From NCBI RefSeq assembly GCF_905171765.1, contig NC_053397.1, positions 116,391,295-116,455,294 of the forward strand: a stretch of DNA of 64,000 nucleotides, read 5' to 3'. How positions within the stretch are numbered: the first letter of the stretch is position 1; every line of letters starts with the position of its first letter. Below the pieces are notes generated by a model that was given only the letters and a program-made list of their open reading frames with translations, was not told where the DNA came from and did not search any database. This DNA comes from Bufo bufo. Its lineage: Eukaryota; Chordata; Amphibia; Anura; Bufonidae. Shown one piece after another: positions 56,077 to 64,000 of the stretch. The translations under genes and the position numbers were made by a program.

Positions 56077-56999
56077 CAGTGCTGCCCATAATTATTCATA
56101 CCCCTGGCAAATTTTGACTTAAAGTTACTTTTATTCAACCAGCAAGTAATTTTTTGACGGGAAATGACATAGGTGTCTCCCAAAAGATAATAAGACGATG
56201 TACAAGAGGCATTATTGTGGAGCTTTTATTTACATTTGAGCAAAAAGTGTCCAGTCCAAAATTATTCATACCCTTCTCAATAATCAATAGAAAAGCCTTT
56301 ATTGGCTATTACAGCAATCAAACGCTTCCTATAATCGCAGACCAGCTTTTTGCATGTCTCCACAGGTATTTTTCCCCATTCATCTTTAGCAATGAGCTCC
56401 AAATCTTTCAGGTTGGAGGGTCTTCTTTCCATCACGCTGATGTTTAGCTCCCTCCACAGATTCTCAATTGGATTCAAGTCTGGACTCTGGCTGGGCCACT
56501 CCAAAACGTTAATGTTGTTGTCTGCTAACCATTTCTTCACCACTTTTGCTGTATGTTTTGGGTCATTGTCATGCTGAAATGTCCACTAGTGCCCAAGGCC
56601 AAGTTTCTCTGCAGACTGCTTGATGTGGTCATTGAGAATCCTCCTGTATTGCTCCTTTTTCATGGTGCCGTTTACTGTGATTAGGTTCCCTGGTCCACTG
56701 GCTGAAAAACACCCCCAAAGCATTAGGTTCCCACCACCATGTTTGACAGTGGGGATGGTGTTCTCTGGGTTGAAGGCTTCTCCTTTTTTACGCCAACTGG
56801 ACACTTTTTGCTCAAATGTAAATAAAAGCTGAGAAATGTTTTTTTTTTTCACACAATAATGCCTCTTGTACATCGTCTTATTATCTTTTGGGAGACACCT
56901 ACAATATGTAATTTCCCGTCAAAAAATGACTTGCTGGTTGAATAAAAGTAACTTTAAGTCCAAATTTGCTAGGGGTATGAATAATTATGGGCAGCACTG
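56077..56999 (-). mobile_element. Tc1/mariner element E, N-terminal half deleted
   Basis: Inverted ends cagtgctgcccataattatt and aataattatgggcagcactg are flanked by TA (56075-56076, 57000-57001). 923 bp, about 60 percent of full length. The transposase is on the minus strand and only the C-terminal half remains. Confidence 0.95.
56277..56873 (-). pseudogene. Tc1-like transposase E, C-terminal half with one stop
   Basis: The frame reads RKKGEAFNPENTIPTVKHGG, NLMLWGCFSASGPGNL, then KLGLGH and a TAG (about 56586), then [20 protein letters not shown] (second Asp) and [14 protein letters not shown] (Glu), ending NKGFSIDY. The DNA-binding domain and first Asp are deleted. The two halves share one frame. 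Confidence 0.9.
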
Positions 57000-57001
57000 T
57001 A

Positions 57002-57454
57002 CTTCTTAGTCTCCCTCTGCCTTGTCTACACTCCTGCATTCCTTAGTTACGACCTGTCTGCTCTCTCGTGCTGCTGGTCAATCATGCTTAGTTTCTCTGC
57101 TCTGTCTCTAGTCCCAGCTTTGTGAATGTGCAGTCTCTTGCACCTGGGAGTAGCTCTGGTTGGAGCTTCTCAGCTCTGAACTTCCTGTCTGCTGAGAGAG
57201 GGAGCTGTCAGCTGATTCCACAAGGCATGTAAGGGAGCTGTGCTCTACATCACCTGAAGCTGCCTTGCTGAATAATCCTGTCATGTAACAGTAAGCTTTT
57301 TCTGTTTCTTTTTTCAGCTTGGCTGTATAGATCTTGCTCAGTGTCACTTGGCCTTTCCCCATCCGCTTCATCTGTTACTTGCTGTTTCAAACTGCTTTCT
57401 GTGTCTTGATACCACTTGGAACCGAATCCGAGTTCGGGAAATGGTTTTTTACAA
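57002..57454. other. Unassigned sequence
   Basis: Overlapping minus-strand frames exist (57108-57459) but have no recognised domain, and no convincing splice sites fit the host gene phase. I see no gene here that I can support. Confidence 0.3.
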
Positions 57455-57617
57455 TACAAATTAATTTATAAAGTTATTATGCAAAGTCTCACGAGACTTT
57501 GCAAAGCAATAACTTTCGCTCATCGGAGCCAATACATTCTAATACTGTACAGGAGCTCCGTACAGTATTGAAAAAAGTTTTATGCGAATCGACTTTGGAT
57601 GTTTCATCCGAAGTCGA
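57455..57617. repeat. hAT-type MITE fragment
   Basis: It ends gaagtcgattcgctcatccc(ta), the characteristic hAT MITE end, and contains the local inverse caaagtctcacgagactttg. Confidence 0.65.
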
Positions 57618-57925
57618 TTCGCTCATCCCTAGCTGATATGTTTCTACCTTTTACATAGCTGTCTGTATTTGTCTGATTCTGAATTACTGTGTATCTGGCA
57701 ATGGCTACTTTTCACATCAGCGTTTTTGGTTTCTGGTTTTGAGATCTGGCAGTTTTGTCCCCATTCATTGTCAATGGGGACAAAACTGATCAGGATGCAT
57801 AAGTTCAGTTTTGTTGCGTTTTGTGTCCGGTCAGCAAAACTGAACAAACTAGACCCGGCATGCAAATCAATGTAAAATCAATGGTGACGGATCAGTTTTT
57901 TTCGTTTTCTGGTTTGTTCAGTTCC

Positions 57926-58136
57926 TATTTAAAGCCTCATTCACACGTCAGTGTTTTGGTCAGTGATTCCCATCAGTTATTATGAGCCCAAACCAGGAGT
58001 GTAGGTTACACAGACATAAAGACATAAGGTTAAGGAAAGATCTGCTCCTGATCTGTGTTTAGAGCAATACCTGGTTTTGGCTCAAAAATCACTGATGGAA
58101 ATCACTGACTAAATACTGACATATGAATGAGGCATA
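57926..58136. repeat. MITE with inverted gcctcattcacacgtcagt ends
   Basis: The left end agcctcattcacacgtcagt and the right end tactgacatatgaatgaggc are inverse. The interior holds the pair ccaaaccaggagt and accaggtattgctctaaac in fold-back arrangement. Non-coding. Confidence 0.75.
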
Positions 58137-58264
58137 ATACAACTGGATCGGGACAGAGAGGATGTATCCAGATGTATTAAATGAAAGGGAAGTGTTTTAT
58201 TCAGTTTTTGCAATCCTGTGCCGGATTTCAAAACCTGAACAAAAAACGTTGATGTGTAAGTACC

Positions 58265-58770
58265 CTGAGGCTACTTTCACACTAGCGTTCGGGGCTCCGC
58301 TTGTGAGCTCCGTTTGAAGGTGCTCACAAGCGGCCCCGAACGCATCCGTACTGCCCCAATGCATTCTGAGTGGATGCGGATCCGCTCAGAATGCATCAGT
58401 CTGGCAGCGTTCAGCCTCCGCTCCGCTCAGCAAGCGGACACCCGAACACTGCTTGCAGCGTTCGGGTGTCCGCCTGGCCGTGCGGAGGCAAACGGATCCT
58501 TCCAGACTTACAATGTAAGTCAATGGGGACGGATCCGTTTGAAGATGACACAATATGGCTCAATCTTCAAACGGATCCGTCCCCCATTGACTTTCAATGT
58601 AAAGTCTGGACGGATCCCTCTGAACTACTTTCACACTTAGAATTTTTTCTAAGCTATAATGCAGACGGATCCGTTCTGAACGGATCCAAACGTCTGCATT
58701 ATAGGAGCGGATCCGTCTGTGCAGACACCAAACGGATCCGCTCTGAACGCTAGTGTGAAAGTAGCCTGAG
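58265..58770. repeat. MITE with inverted ggctactttcacactagcg ends
   Basis: The left end ggctactttcacactagcgt and the right end cgctagtgtgaaagtagcc are inverse. It is filled with tandem aacggatccgt-like palindromes. Non-coding; short frames on both strands are by-products. Confidence 0.85.
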
Positions 58771-58950
58771 CCTGTCTGTATGTTTTGACTATTTTCGATA
58801 TCTCTTTATGTATATATTTTTCTGTCTTTCTCACAAACATCACATGACAGAGGATGCGCTCTCCACTGTGGGTTTCAAGAAATAGAAGTAGACCTGGAAG
58901 AAGTGGGGTGCAAAATTTAAAAATAGTCATACCTGAGGCTAATATGTATT
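58771..58950. other. Unassigned sequence
   Basis: Nothing recognisable beyond AT-rich intron-like sequence. Confidence 0.3.
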
Positions 58951-58954
58951 AGGT

Positions 58955-59640
58955 TAGTTTAAAGGGTTTCTGTCATCAGAAATTACGTTATGTAGCTGAC
59001 TGACATTAGCGATGGGCTAATCTCAGCAGTACATAACAATGTGCTTTAGAACTCCCTGCCTGATGCCGTTCTCTTAAAATAAACACTTAAAAAATATGCT
59101 AATAAGCCTCAAGGTGCTATGAGGGCGTTGCTTCAGTACCTAGAGGCTTGGTCTGCTCACCCTTTGGCACGCCCAGGTTCAGTTGATTGACTGGCGAGTT
59201 CTCCTCTTTGTCCAGTAAATCCCGCGCCTGCGCCATCCTGTTTAGTATGCAGGCGCAGTGAGTGAAGGACGCGCTCCTGCTGCCGGCCTCACTCACTGCG
59301 CCTGCGCTGGCTTCACTCACTGCGCAGGTGCCGTCCCGTTTAGTATTCGGCGCAGGAGCATTGAGTGAAGGAAGGGCACCTGCGCAGTGAGTGAAGCCAG
59401 CACAGGCGCAGTGAGTGAGGCCAGAAGCAGGAGCGCATCCTTCACTCACTGCGCCTGCACCAAATACTAAATGGCACAGGCGCGGGATTCACTGGACGAA
59501 GAGGAGAACTCGCCAGTCAATCAACTGAACCTGGGCGTGCCAAAAGGTGAGTAGACCAAGCCTCTAGGTGCTGAAGCAACGCCCTCATAGCACCTAGAGG
59601 TTCATTAGCATATTTTAAAGTGTTTATTTTAAGAGAAAGG
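58955..59640. repeat. MITE with 569-bp palindrome, relative of 23266-23839
   Basis: 59069-59637 folds on itself around about 59353 with arms near 285 bp (left ttctcttaaaataaacactt, right aagtgtttattttaagagaa). It shares cctctaggtgct and the gctaat-gcct border with the palindrome at 23407, but the stem interior (tgagtgaaggacgcgctcct and similar) is different. The left flank ttaaagggtttctgtcatca is the same as at 23266. Confidence 0.85.
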
Positions 59641-59973
59641 CTGCAGTGTTTGTATTCTAGTACTTGCATTTAAAATAGTTTTTTTTTTTCTCTCTGCTTA
59701 ATTAAGGCGAGTGCCCGGGGCAACCAGGTGCTATAAATTGAACCACTTACACTCTTCAGAGCCTGCTCTTTCTGAGGCTTGCTGTACTAAGTGGCTTCTT
59801 ATTAAGTGGAGTTAAAAAACAAGGAGTTTAAGAAAAGGAGTTTGGAAACTAAGGTGGGATATAATTTCCTTGTGTGTTGTTAGCTTAATTTTACGTGGTC
59901 TTTCGACTACAGCAGACAGGATCTAAATCATTTATACTGTTTTACTTTTTTACTGTTGTAATCCCCATTTAGT

Positions 59974-60939
59974 ATGTGTTGCACAATTTACAACGCAGTC
60001 CAGTGCACATCTTGCATGATGTATGCAGTCCTGGAACAGGAGTTCAAGGGTGTATATCTTTGTTCTAGATGTGAGCAAATTACCCGTTTGGAATCGCAGA
60101 TCGAGTCTCTAAATGGGCAAGTTGCAACACTGAGAGGCATTGATAATTTGCAAAAGAGTTTGCTTCTCACCGAGCAAGCACTCTTTGGGGTAGATGAGGG
60201 GGAGGGTGACAGAGAGGAGGCTGAGGAAAGTGAGGTAGCTAGCTGGGTAACAGTTAGAAAGCGGGGTAGAGGGAAGAGTGCCAGGGAGGCTAGCCCTGAT
60301 CTGACACACCCCAACAAGTTTGCACGTTTGGCAGATGAGGGGGATGTCAGTCCGGGGACGGCACTGCTGCAGCCAGACACTTCCTCTGCCAGTCAGGGGA
60401 ATGTCAGCTCCAGTAGAGCAGGGCAGGCCAGACAGGTGCTGGTAGTGGGAGACTCCATTATTAGGGGAACAGATAGGGAAATCTGTCACAAAGACCGTGA
60501 TCGCCGAACAGTGTGCTGTCTTCCTGGCGCTAGAGTTCGACACATCGCGGATCGGGTTGACAGATTACTGGGAGGGGCTGGAGATGATCCAGCGGTCATG
60601 GTCCATATCGGAACCAATGACAAAGTTAGAGGTAGGTGGAGAGTCCTTTAAAAATGATTTCAGGGATTTAGGTCAAAAGCTGAGGGCAAGGACCTCAAAG
60701 GTAGTATTTTCCGAAATACTGCCTGTACCACGAGCCACACAAGAAAGGCAATGGGAGATTAGGGAGATTAACAAGTGGCTCAAGAACTGGTGTAGGTAGG
60801 AGGGGTTTGGGTTCCTGGAGAACTGGGCCGATTTTTCTATCGGCTACAGGCTCTATCGTAGGGACGGGCTGCACCTCAATGGGGAAGGGGCAGCTGTGCT
60901 GGGGAGAAAGATGGCTAGAAGGTTGGAGGAGTGTTTAAA
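59974..60939 (+). pseudogene. CR1 ORF1: zinc finger and SGNH esterase, frameshift plus stop
   Basis: The start MCCTIYNAVQCTSCMMYAVL gives a cysteine-rich finger with CSRC further on. A coiled coil (ESQIESLNGQVATLRG) and an acidic linker follow. Then comes an esterase-like domain: VLVVGDSIIRG (nucleophile Ser in GDSI), CCLPGARVRHIADRV and VMVHIGTND. The frame shifts near 60640 (GGESFKNDFRDLG continues elsewhere), a TAG at 60797-60799 interrupts, and RDGLHLNGEGAAVLGRKMAR (His of the esterase) ends at 60939. CR1 ORF1 proteins bind the RNA, and the esterase is typical of CR1/L2 elements. Confidence 0.85.
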
Positions 60940-61029
60940 CTAGGGACTGGGGGGGAGGGTAATTACGTTATAGGAGGGGAAGATAGTGCAGATAGAGACC
61001 GGGGGCAAGGTAATAAGAATGGGGGAGGA

Positions 61030-63876
61030 ATGGAAGGAGAGACTAGAACAGTTCAGAAGTTAAGGTGTAGGGTAAAAAATATACATAAACCTCTCAAATG
61101 TATGTATACTAATGCCAGAAGCCTGACTAATAAAACTGGTGAACTGGAATTAGTGATGTGTGAGGAGGACTATGACATAGTGGGAATAACTGAGACATGG
61201 CTGGATGATAGCTATGACTGGGCAGTTAATGTACAAGGTTACAGTCTGTTTAGAAAGGATCGTCAAAACCGGAGAGGGGGAGGGGTCTGCCTTTATATAA
61301 AGTCCTGTCTAAAGCCCACAGTCCGAGAAGCTATAAGTGAGGAACATGAACATGTGGAGTCACTGTGGGTAGAGATACATGGAGCTAAAAACAACAATAA
61401 ATTACTAATAGGAGTTTACTATAAACCACCAAATATACCAGAGTCCACAGAAAATCTACTACTAAACGAGATAGACGAGGTGGCAAATCATAATGAGGTG
61501 GTTATTATGGGGGACTTCAACTACCCAGATATGGACTGGGAAACTGAAACTTGTATATCTCATAAGGGAAACAGGTTCGTGGCAATAACCAAAGACAATT
61601 ACCTCTCCCAACTGGTTCAGGACCCGACTAGAGGGACGGCCATACTGGACTTAGTATTAACCAATAGACCTGACAGAACAACAGACGTGCAGGTTGGGGG
61701 ACACCTGGGAAATAGTGACCATAAAGTAATAACCTTCCAATTATCATTCAAAAGAGCGTTTCTACAGGGAGGAACAAAAATACCAAACTTCAAAAAAGCT
61801 AAATTTAGCCAACTAAGAGAGGCCATAGGCCAAACTAACTGGGACAAAGTCCTCACAAATACAGACACAAAATGGGATATCTTTAAAAACATCCTAAAAA
61901 CTCATTGTGAGAGGTACATACCGTATGGTAATAAAAGGTTAAGGAACAAAAAGAAACCAATGTGGATAAATAGAACTGTAAAGAAAGCAATAAATGACAA
62001 AAAGAAAGCATATAAAACACTAAAACAGGAGGATAGCACGGAAGCACTGAAAAACTATAAGGAAAAAAATAGAACATGTAAAAAACAAATAAAAGCGGCC
62101 AAACTAGAGACCGAGAGATTAATTGCCAAAGATAGTAAAACTAACCCTAAAATGTTCTTCAATTATATAAATGTTAAAAAGTATAAATCTGAAGGTGTTG
62201 GCCCTTTAAAGAGTAATGAGGGGGGAGTCGCAGAGAGCGACGAGGAGAAAGCAAAGCTGTTAAATATTATTTTCTCCAATGTATTCACTGAGGAAAATAA
62301 ATTGTCAGATGACATGCAGAATGCAAAAATAAATTCCCCATTAAAAGTGTCCTGTCTGACCCAGGAAGAAGTACATCAGCGACTTAAAAAGATTAAAATA
62401 GACAAATCGCCAGGACCGGATGACATACACCCCCGTATCCTAAAGGAATTAAGTAATGTCATAGCCAGACCCTTATTTCTGATATTTGCAGACTCTATAT
62501 TGACAGGGAATGTCCCACAGGATTGGCGCGTGGCATATGTGGTGCCAATATTTAAAAAGGGGCCAAAAACAGAGCCTGGAAACTATAGGCCGGTAAGTTT
62601 AACATCTGTTGTGGGTAAACTGTTTGAAGGTTTTCTGAGAGATGCTATATTAGAGCATCTCAACGAAAATAAGCAAATAACGCCATATCAGCATGGCTTT
62701 GTGAGGGATCAGTCATGTCAGACTAATTTAATCAGTTTCTATGAGGAGGTAAGTTCTAGACTTGACAGCGGCGAATCAATGGATGTCGTATATCTGGACT
62801 TCTCCAAAGCATTTGACACTGTACCACATAAAAGGTTAGTATATAAAATGAGAATGCTCGGACTGGGAGAAAACATCTGTATGTGGGTAAGTAACTGGCT
62901 GAGTGATAGAAAACAGAGGGTGGTTATTAACGGTACACACTCAGATTGGGTCACTGTCACTAGTGGAGTACCTCAGGGGTCAGTATTGGGCCCTATTCTC
63001 TTCAATATATTTATTAATGATCTTGTAGAAGGCTTGCATAGTAAAGTATCAATTTTCGCAGATGACACTAAACTGTGTAAAGTAATTTACACTGATGAGG
63101 ACAGTATACTACTACAGAGGGATCTGGATAGATTGGAGGCTTGGGCAGATAAGTGGCAGATGAGGTTTAACACTGACAAATGTAAGGTTATGCACATGGG
63201 AAGGAAAAATGCAAGTCACCCGTACATACTAAATGGTAAAACACTCGGTAACACTGACATGGAAAAGGATCTAGGAATTTTAATAAACAGCAAACTAAGC
63301 AGCAAAAACCAGTGTCAGGCAGCTGCTGCCAAGGCCAACAAGATAATGGGTTGCATCAGAAGGGGCATAGATTCCCGTGATATGAACATAGTCCTACCAC
63401 TTTACAAATCGCTAGTCAGACCACACATGGAGTACTGTGTACAGTTCTGGGCTCCTGTAAACAAGGGAGACATAGCAGAGCTGGAGAGGGTTCAGAGGAG
63501 GGCAACTAAAGTAATAACTGGAATGGGGCAACTACAGTACCCTGAAAGATTATCAAAATTAGGGTTATTCACTTTAGAAAAAAGACGACTGAGGGGAGAT
63601 CTAATTAATATGTATAAATATATCAGGGGTCAGTACAGAGATCTATCCCATCAGCTATTTATCCCCAGGACTGTGACTGTGATGAGGGGACATCCTCTGC
63701 GTCTGGAGGAAAGAAGGTTTGTACACAAACATAGAAGAGGATTCTTTACGGTAAGAGCAGTGAGACTATGGAACTCTCTGCCTGAGGAGGTGGTGATGGT
63801 GAGTACAATAAAGGAATTCAAGAGGGGCCTGGACGTATTTCTGGAGCTTAATAATATTACAGGCTATAGCTACTAG
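61030..63876 (+). CDS. CR1 ORF2: endonuclease and reverse transcriptase, open frame
   Basis: From ATG 61030 (MEGETRTVQKLRC) to the stop at 63876, 948 codons without interruption; the frame is also open upstream to 60931. Residues about 25-245 are an AP endonuclease (MYTNARSL, GITETWLDD, VVIMGDFNYPDMDW, GNSDHKVI). Residues about 440-720 are the RT (SPGPDDIHPRIL, VVYLDFSKAFDTVPHKRL, TSGVPQGSVLGPILFN, and the catalytic SIFADDTKL). The C-terminal part has YCVQFWAPVNKGDIAELERV and RRLRGDLINMYKYI, hallmarks of CR1. All catalytic motifs inspected are present, so the protein could be active, though ORF1 of this copy is broken. Confidence 0.9.
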   Translation: MEGETRTVQKLRCRVKNIHKPLKCMYTNARSLTNKTGELELVMCEEDYDIVGITETWLDDSYDWAVNVQGYSLFRKDRQNRRGGGVCLYIKSCLKPTVREAISEEHEHVESLWVEIHGAKNNNKLLIGVYYKPPNIPESTENLLLNEIDEVANHNEVVIMGDFNYPDMDWETETCISHKGNRFVAITKDNYLSQLVQDPTRGTAILDLVLTNRPDRTTDVQVGGHLGNSDHKVITFQLSFKRAFLQGGTKIPNFKKAKFSQLREAIGQTNWDKVLTNTDTKWDIFKNILKTHCERYIPYGNKRLRNKKKPMWINRTVKKAINDKKKAYKTLKQEDSTEALKNYKEKNRTCKKQIKAAKLETERLIAKDSKTNPKMFFNYINVKKYKSEGVGPLKSNEGGVAESDEEKAKLLNIIFSNVFTEENKLSDDMQNAKINSPLKVSCLTQEEVHQRLKKIKIDKSPGPDDIHPRILKELSNVIARPLFLIFADSILTGNVPQDWRVAYVVPIFKKGPKTEPGNYRPVSLTSVVGKLFEGFLRDAILEHLNENKQITPYQHGFVRDQSCQTNLISFYEEVSSRLDSGESMDVVYLDFSKAFDTVPHKRLVYKMRMLGLGENICMWVSNWLSDRKQRVVINGTHSDWVTVTSGVPQGSVLGPILFNIFINDLVEGLHSKVSIFADDTKLCKVIYTDEDSILLQRDLDRLEAWADKWQMRFNTDKCKVMHMGRKNASHPYILNGKTLGNTDMEKDLGILINSKLSSKNQCQAAAAKANKIMGCIRRGIDSRDMNIVLPLYKSLVRPHMEYCVQFWAPVNKGDIAELERVQRRATKVITGMGQLQYPERLSKLGLFTLEKRRLRGDLINMYKYIRGQYRDLSHQLFIPRTVTVMRGHPLRLEERRFVHKHRRGFFTVRAVRLWNSLPEEVVMVSTIKEFKRGLDVFLELNNITGYSY

Positions 63877-64000
63877 AGAGGGGTCGTTGATCCAGGGAGT
63901 TATTCTGATTGCATGATTGGAGTCGGGAAGGAATTTTTTTTTCCCCTAAAGTGGAGAAAATTGGCTTCTACCTCACAGGGTTTTTTGCCTTCCTCTGAAT
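63877..64000 (+). other. CR1 3' untranslated region, truncated by window end
   Basis: It contains agggagttattctgattgca and tcgggaaggaattttttttc. The short 3' repeat that ends CR1 elements is not reached. Confidence 0.75.

Larger units (their letters stand above)
59700..64000 (+). mobile_element. CR1 LINE, near complete, continues past the window
   Basis: A 5' region, ORF1 (59974-60939, broken) and ORF2 (61030-63876, open) are followed by a 3' UTR that reaches the window end (gggaaggaattttttttccc, ggttttttgccttcctctga, a typical CR1 3' end). It is the best preserved LINE here. Relics of the same family lie at 35715-40925. Confidence 0.9.

Noticed and set aside
57108..57459. Possible additional host exon
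   Set aside because: The minus-strand frames have no coiled-coil pattern fitting the gene, and no AG/GT pair gives phase 0 continuity with exon A.
58649..58930. Minus-strand open frame of 93 codons as a host exon
   Set aside because: It overlaps a MITE and has no family resemblance. A ttccag acceptor-like site alone is not enough.

Overview
The window looks like a piece of a large, repeat-rich anuran amphibian (frog or toad) nuclear genome. No bacterial-type genes, operons, CRISPR arrays or rRNA/tRNA genes were seen. It is mostly transposable elements: Penelope-like, hAT, piggyBac-like, Ty3/gypsy chromoviruses, DIRS-like, L1, CR1, an Ngaro-like element, five distinct Tc1/mariner lineages and many MITEs. 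Into these are set three short minus-strand exons of one host gene. The exons (53620-53757, 49337-49516, 41932-42099) have AG/GT splice borders, are all multiples of three in phase 0, and join in frame into a coiled-coil segment resembling the centrosomin-family protein myomegalin (PDE4DIP). At least the 42-54 kb stretch is therefore intron of that gene.

Layout. 0.2-3.1 kb: a 5'-truncated Penelope-like element with a GIY-YIG endonuclease lies between identical 388-bp direct repeats, followed by DIRS-type terminal sequence. 3.5-17.8 kb: a large, broken, BED-finger hAT transposon on the minus strand. It carries related short repeats near both ends and has been invaded by a TTAA-flanked piggyBac-like element, a very young Ty3/gypsy chromovirus (two 652-bp LTRs that look identical, 5-bp target duplication) and a Tc1-like element. 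18.0-23.3 kb: a shredded DIRS-like element (gag, RT/RNase H, tyrosine recombinase in that order on the minus strand) interrupted by a solo LTR and MITEs. 23.3-29.0 kb: a long palindromic MITE abutting a second chromovirus whose polyprotein has one stop codon. 29-31 kb: piggyBac-related tandem repeats and an hAT end. 31-35.6 kb: an L1 with most of its RT deleted. 35.7-40.9 kb: a CR1 relic split by a MITE (itself holding a solo LTR), a Tc1 element, and an LTR that contains another solo LTR. 41-54 kb: host exons and introns with Tc1 elements, an Ngaro-like remnant with split direct repeats, MITEs and a 397-bp tandem duplication. 54-59.6 kb: a 2.06-kb hAT element with an 8-bp target duplication, a Tc1 remnant and palindromic MITEs. 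59.7-64 kb: a full CR1 LINE whose ORF2 is open throughout and which runs off the window end.

The most informative signals are these. Both chromoviruses carry a 10-nt sequence just inside the 5' LTR that is complementary to the predicted 5' end of their own mRNA, as in the self-priming Tf1/sushi group. The Penelope-like insertion is flanked by direct repeats whose outer borders behave like an exceptionally long target duplication. The Ngaro-like remnant keeps the A1-B1-A2-B2 repeat order. No wholly new system was identified; these are the best candidates for follow-up.
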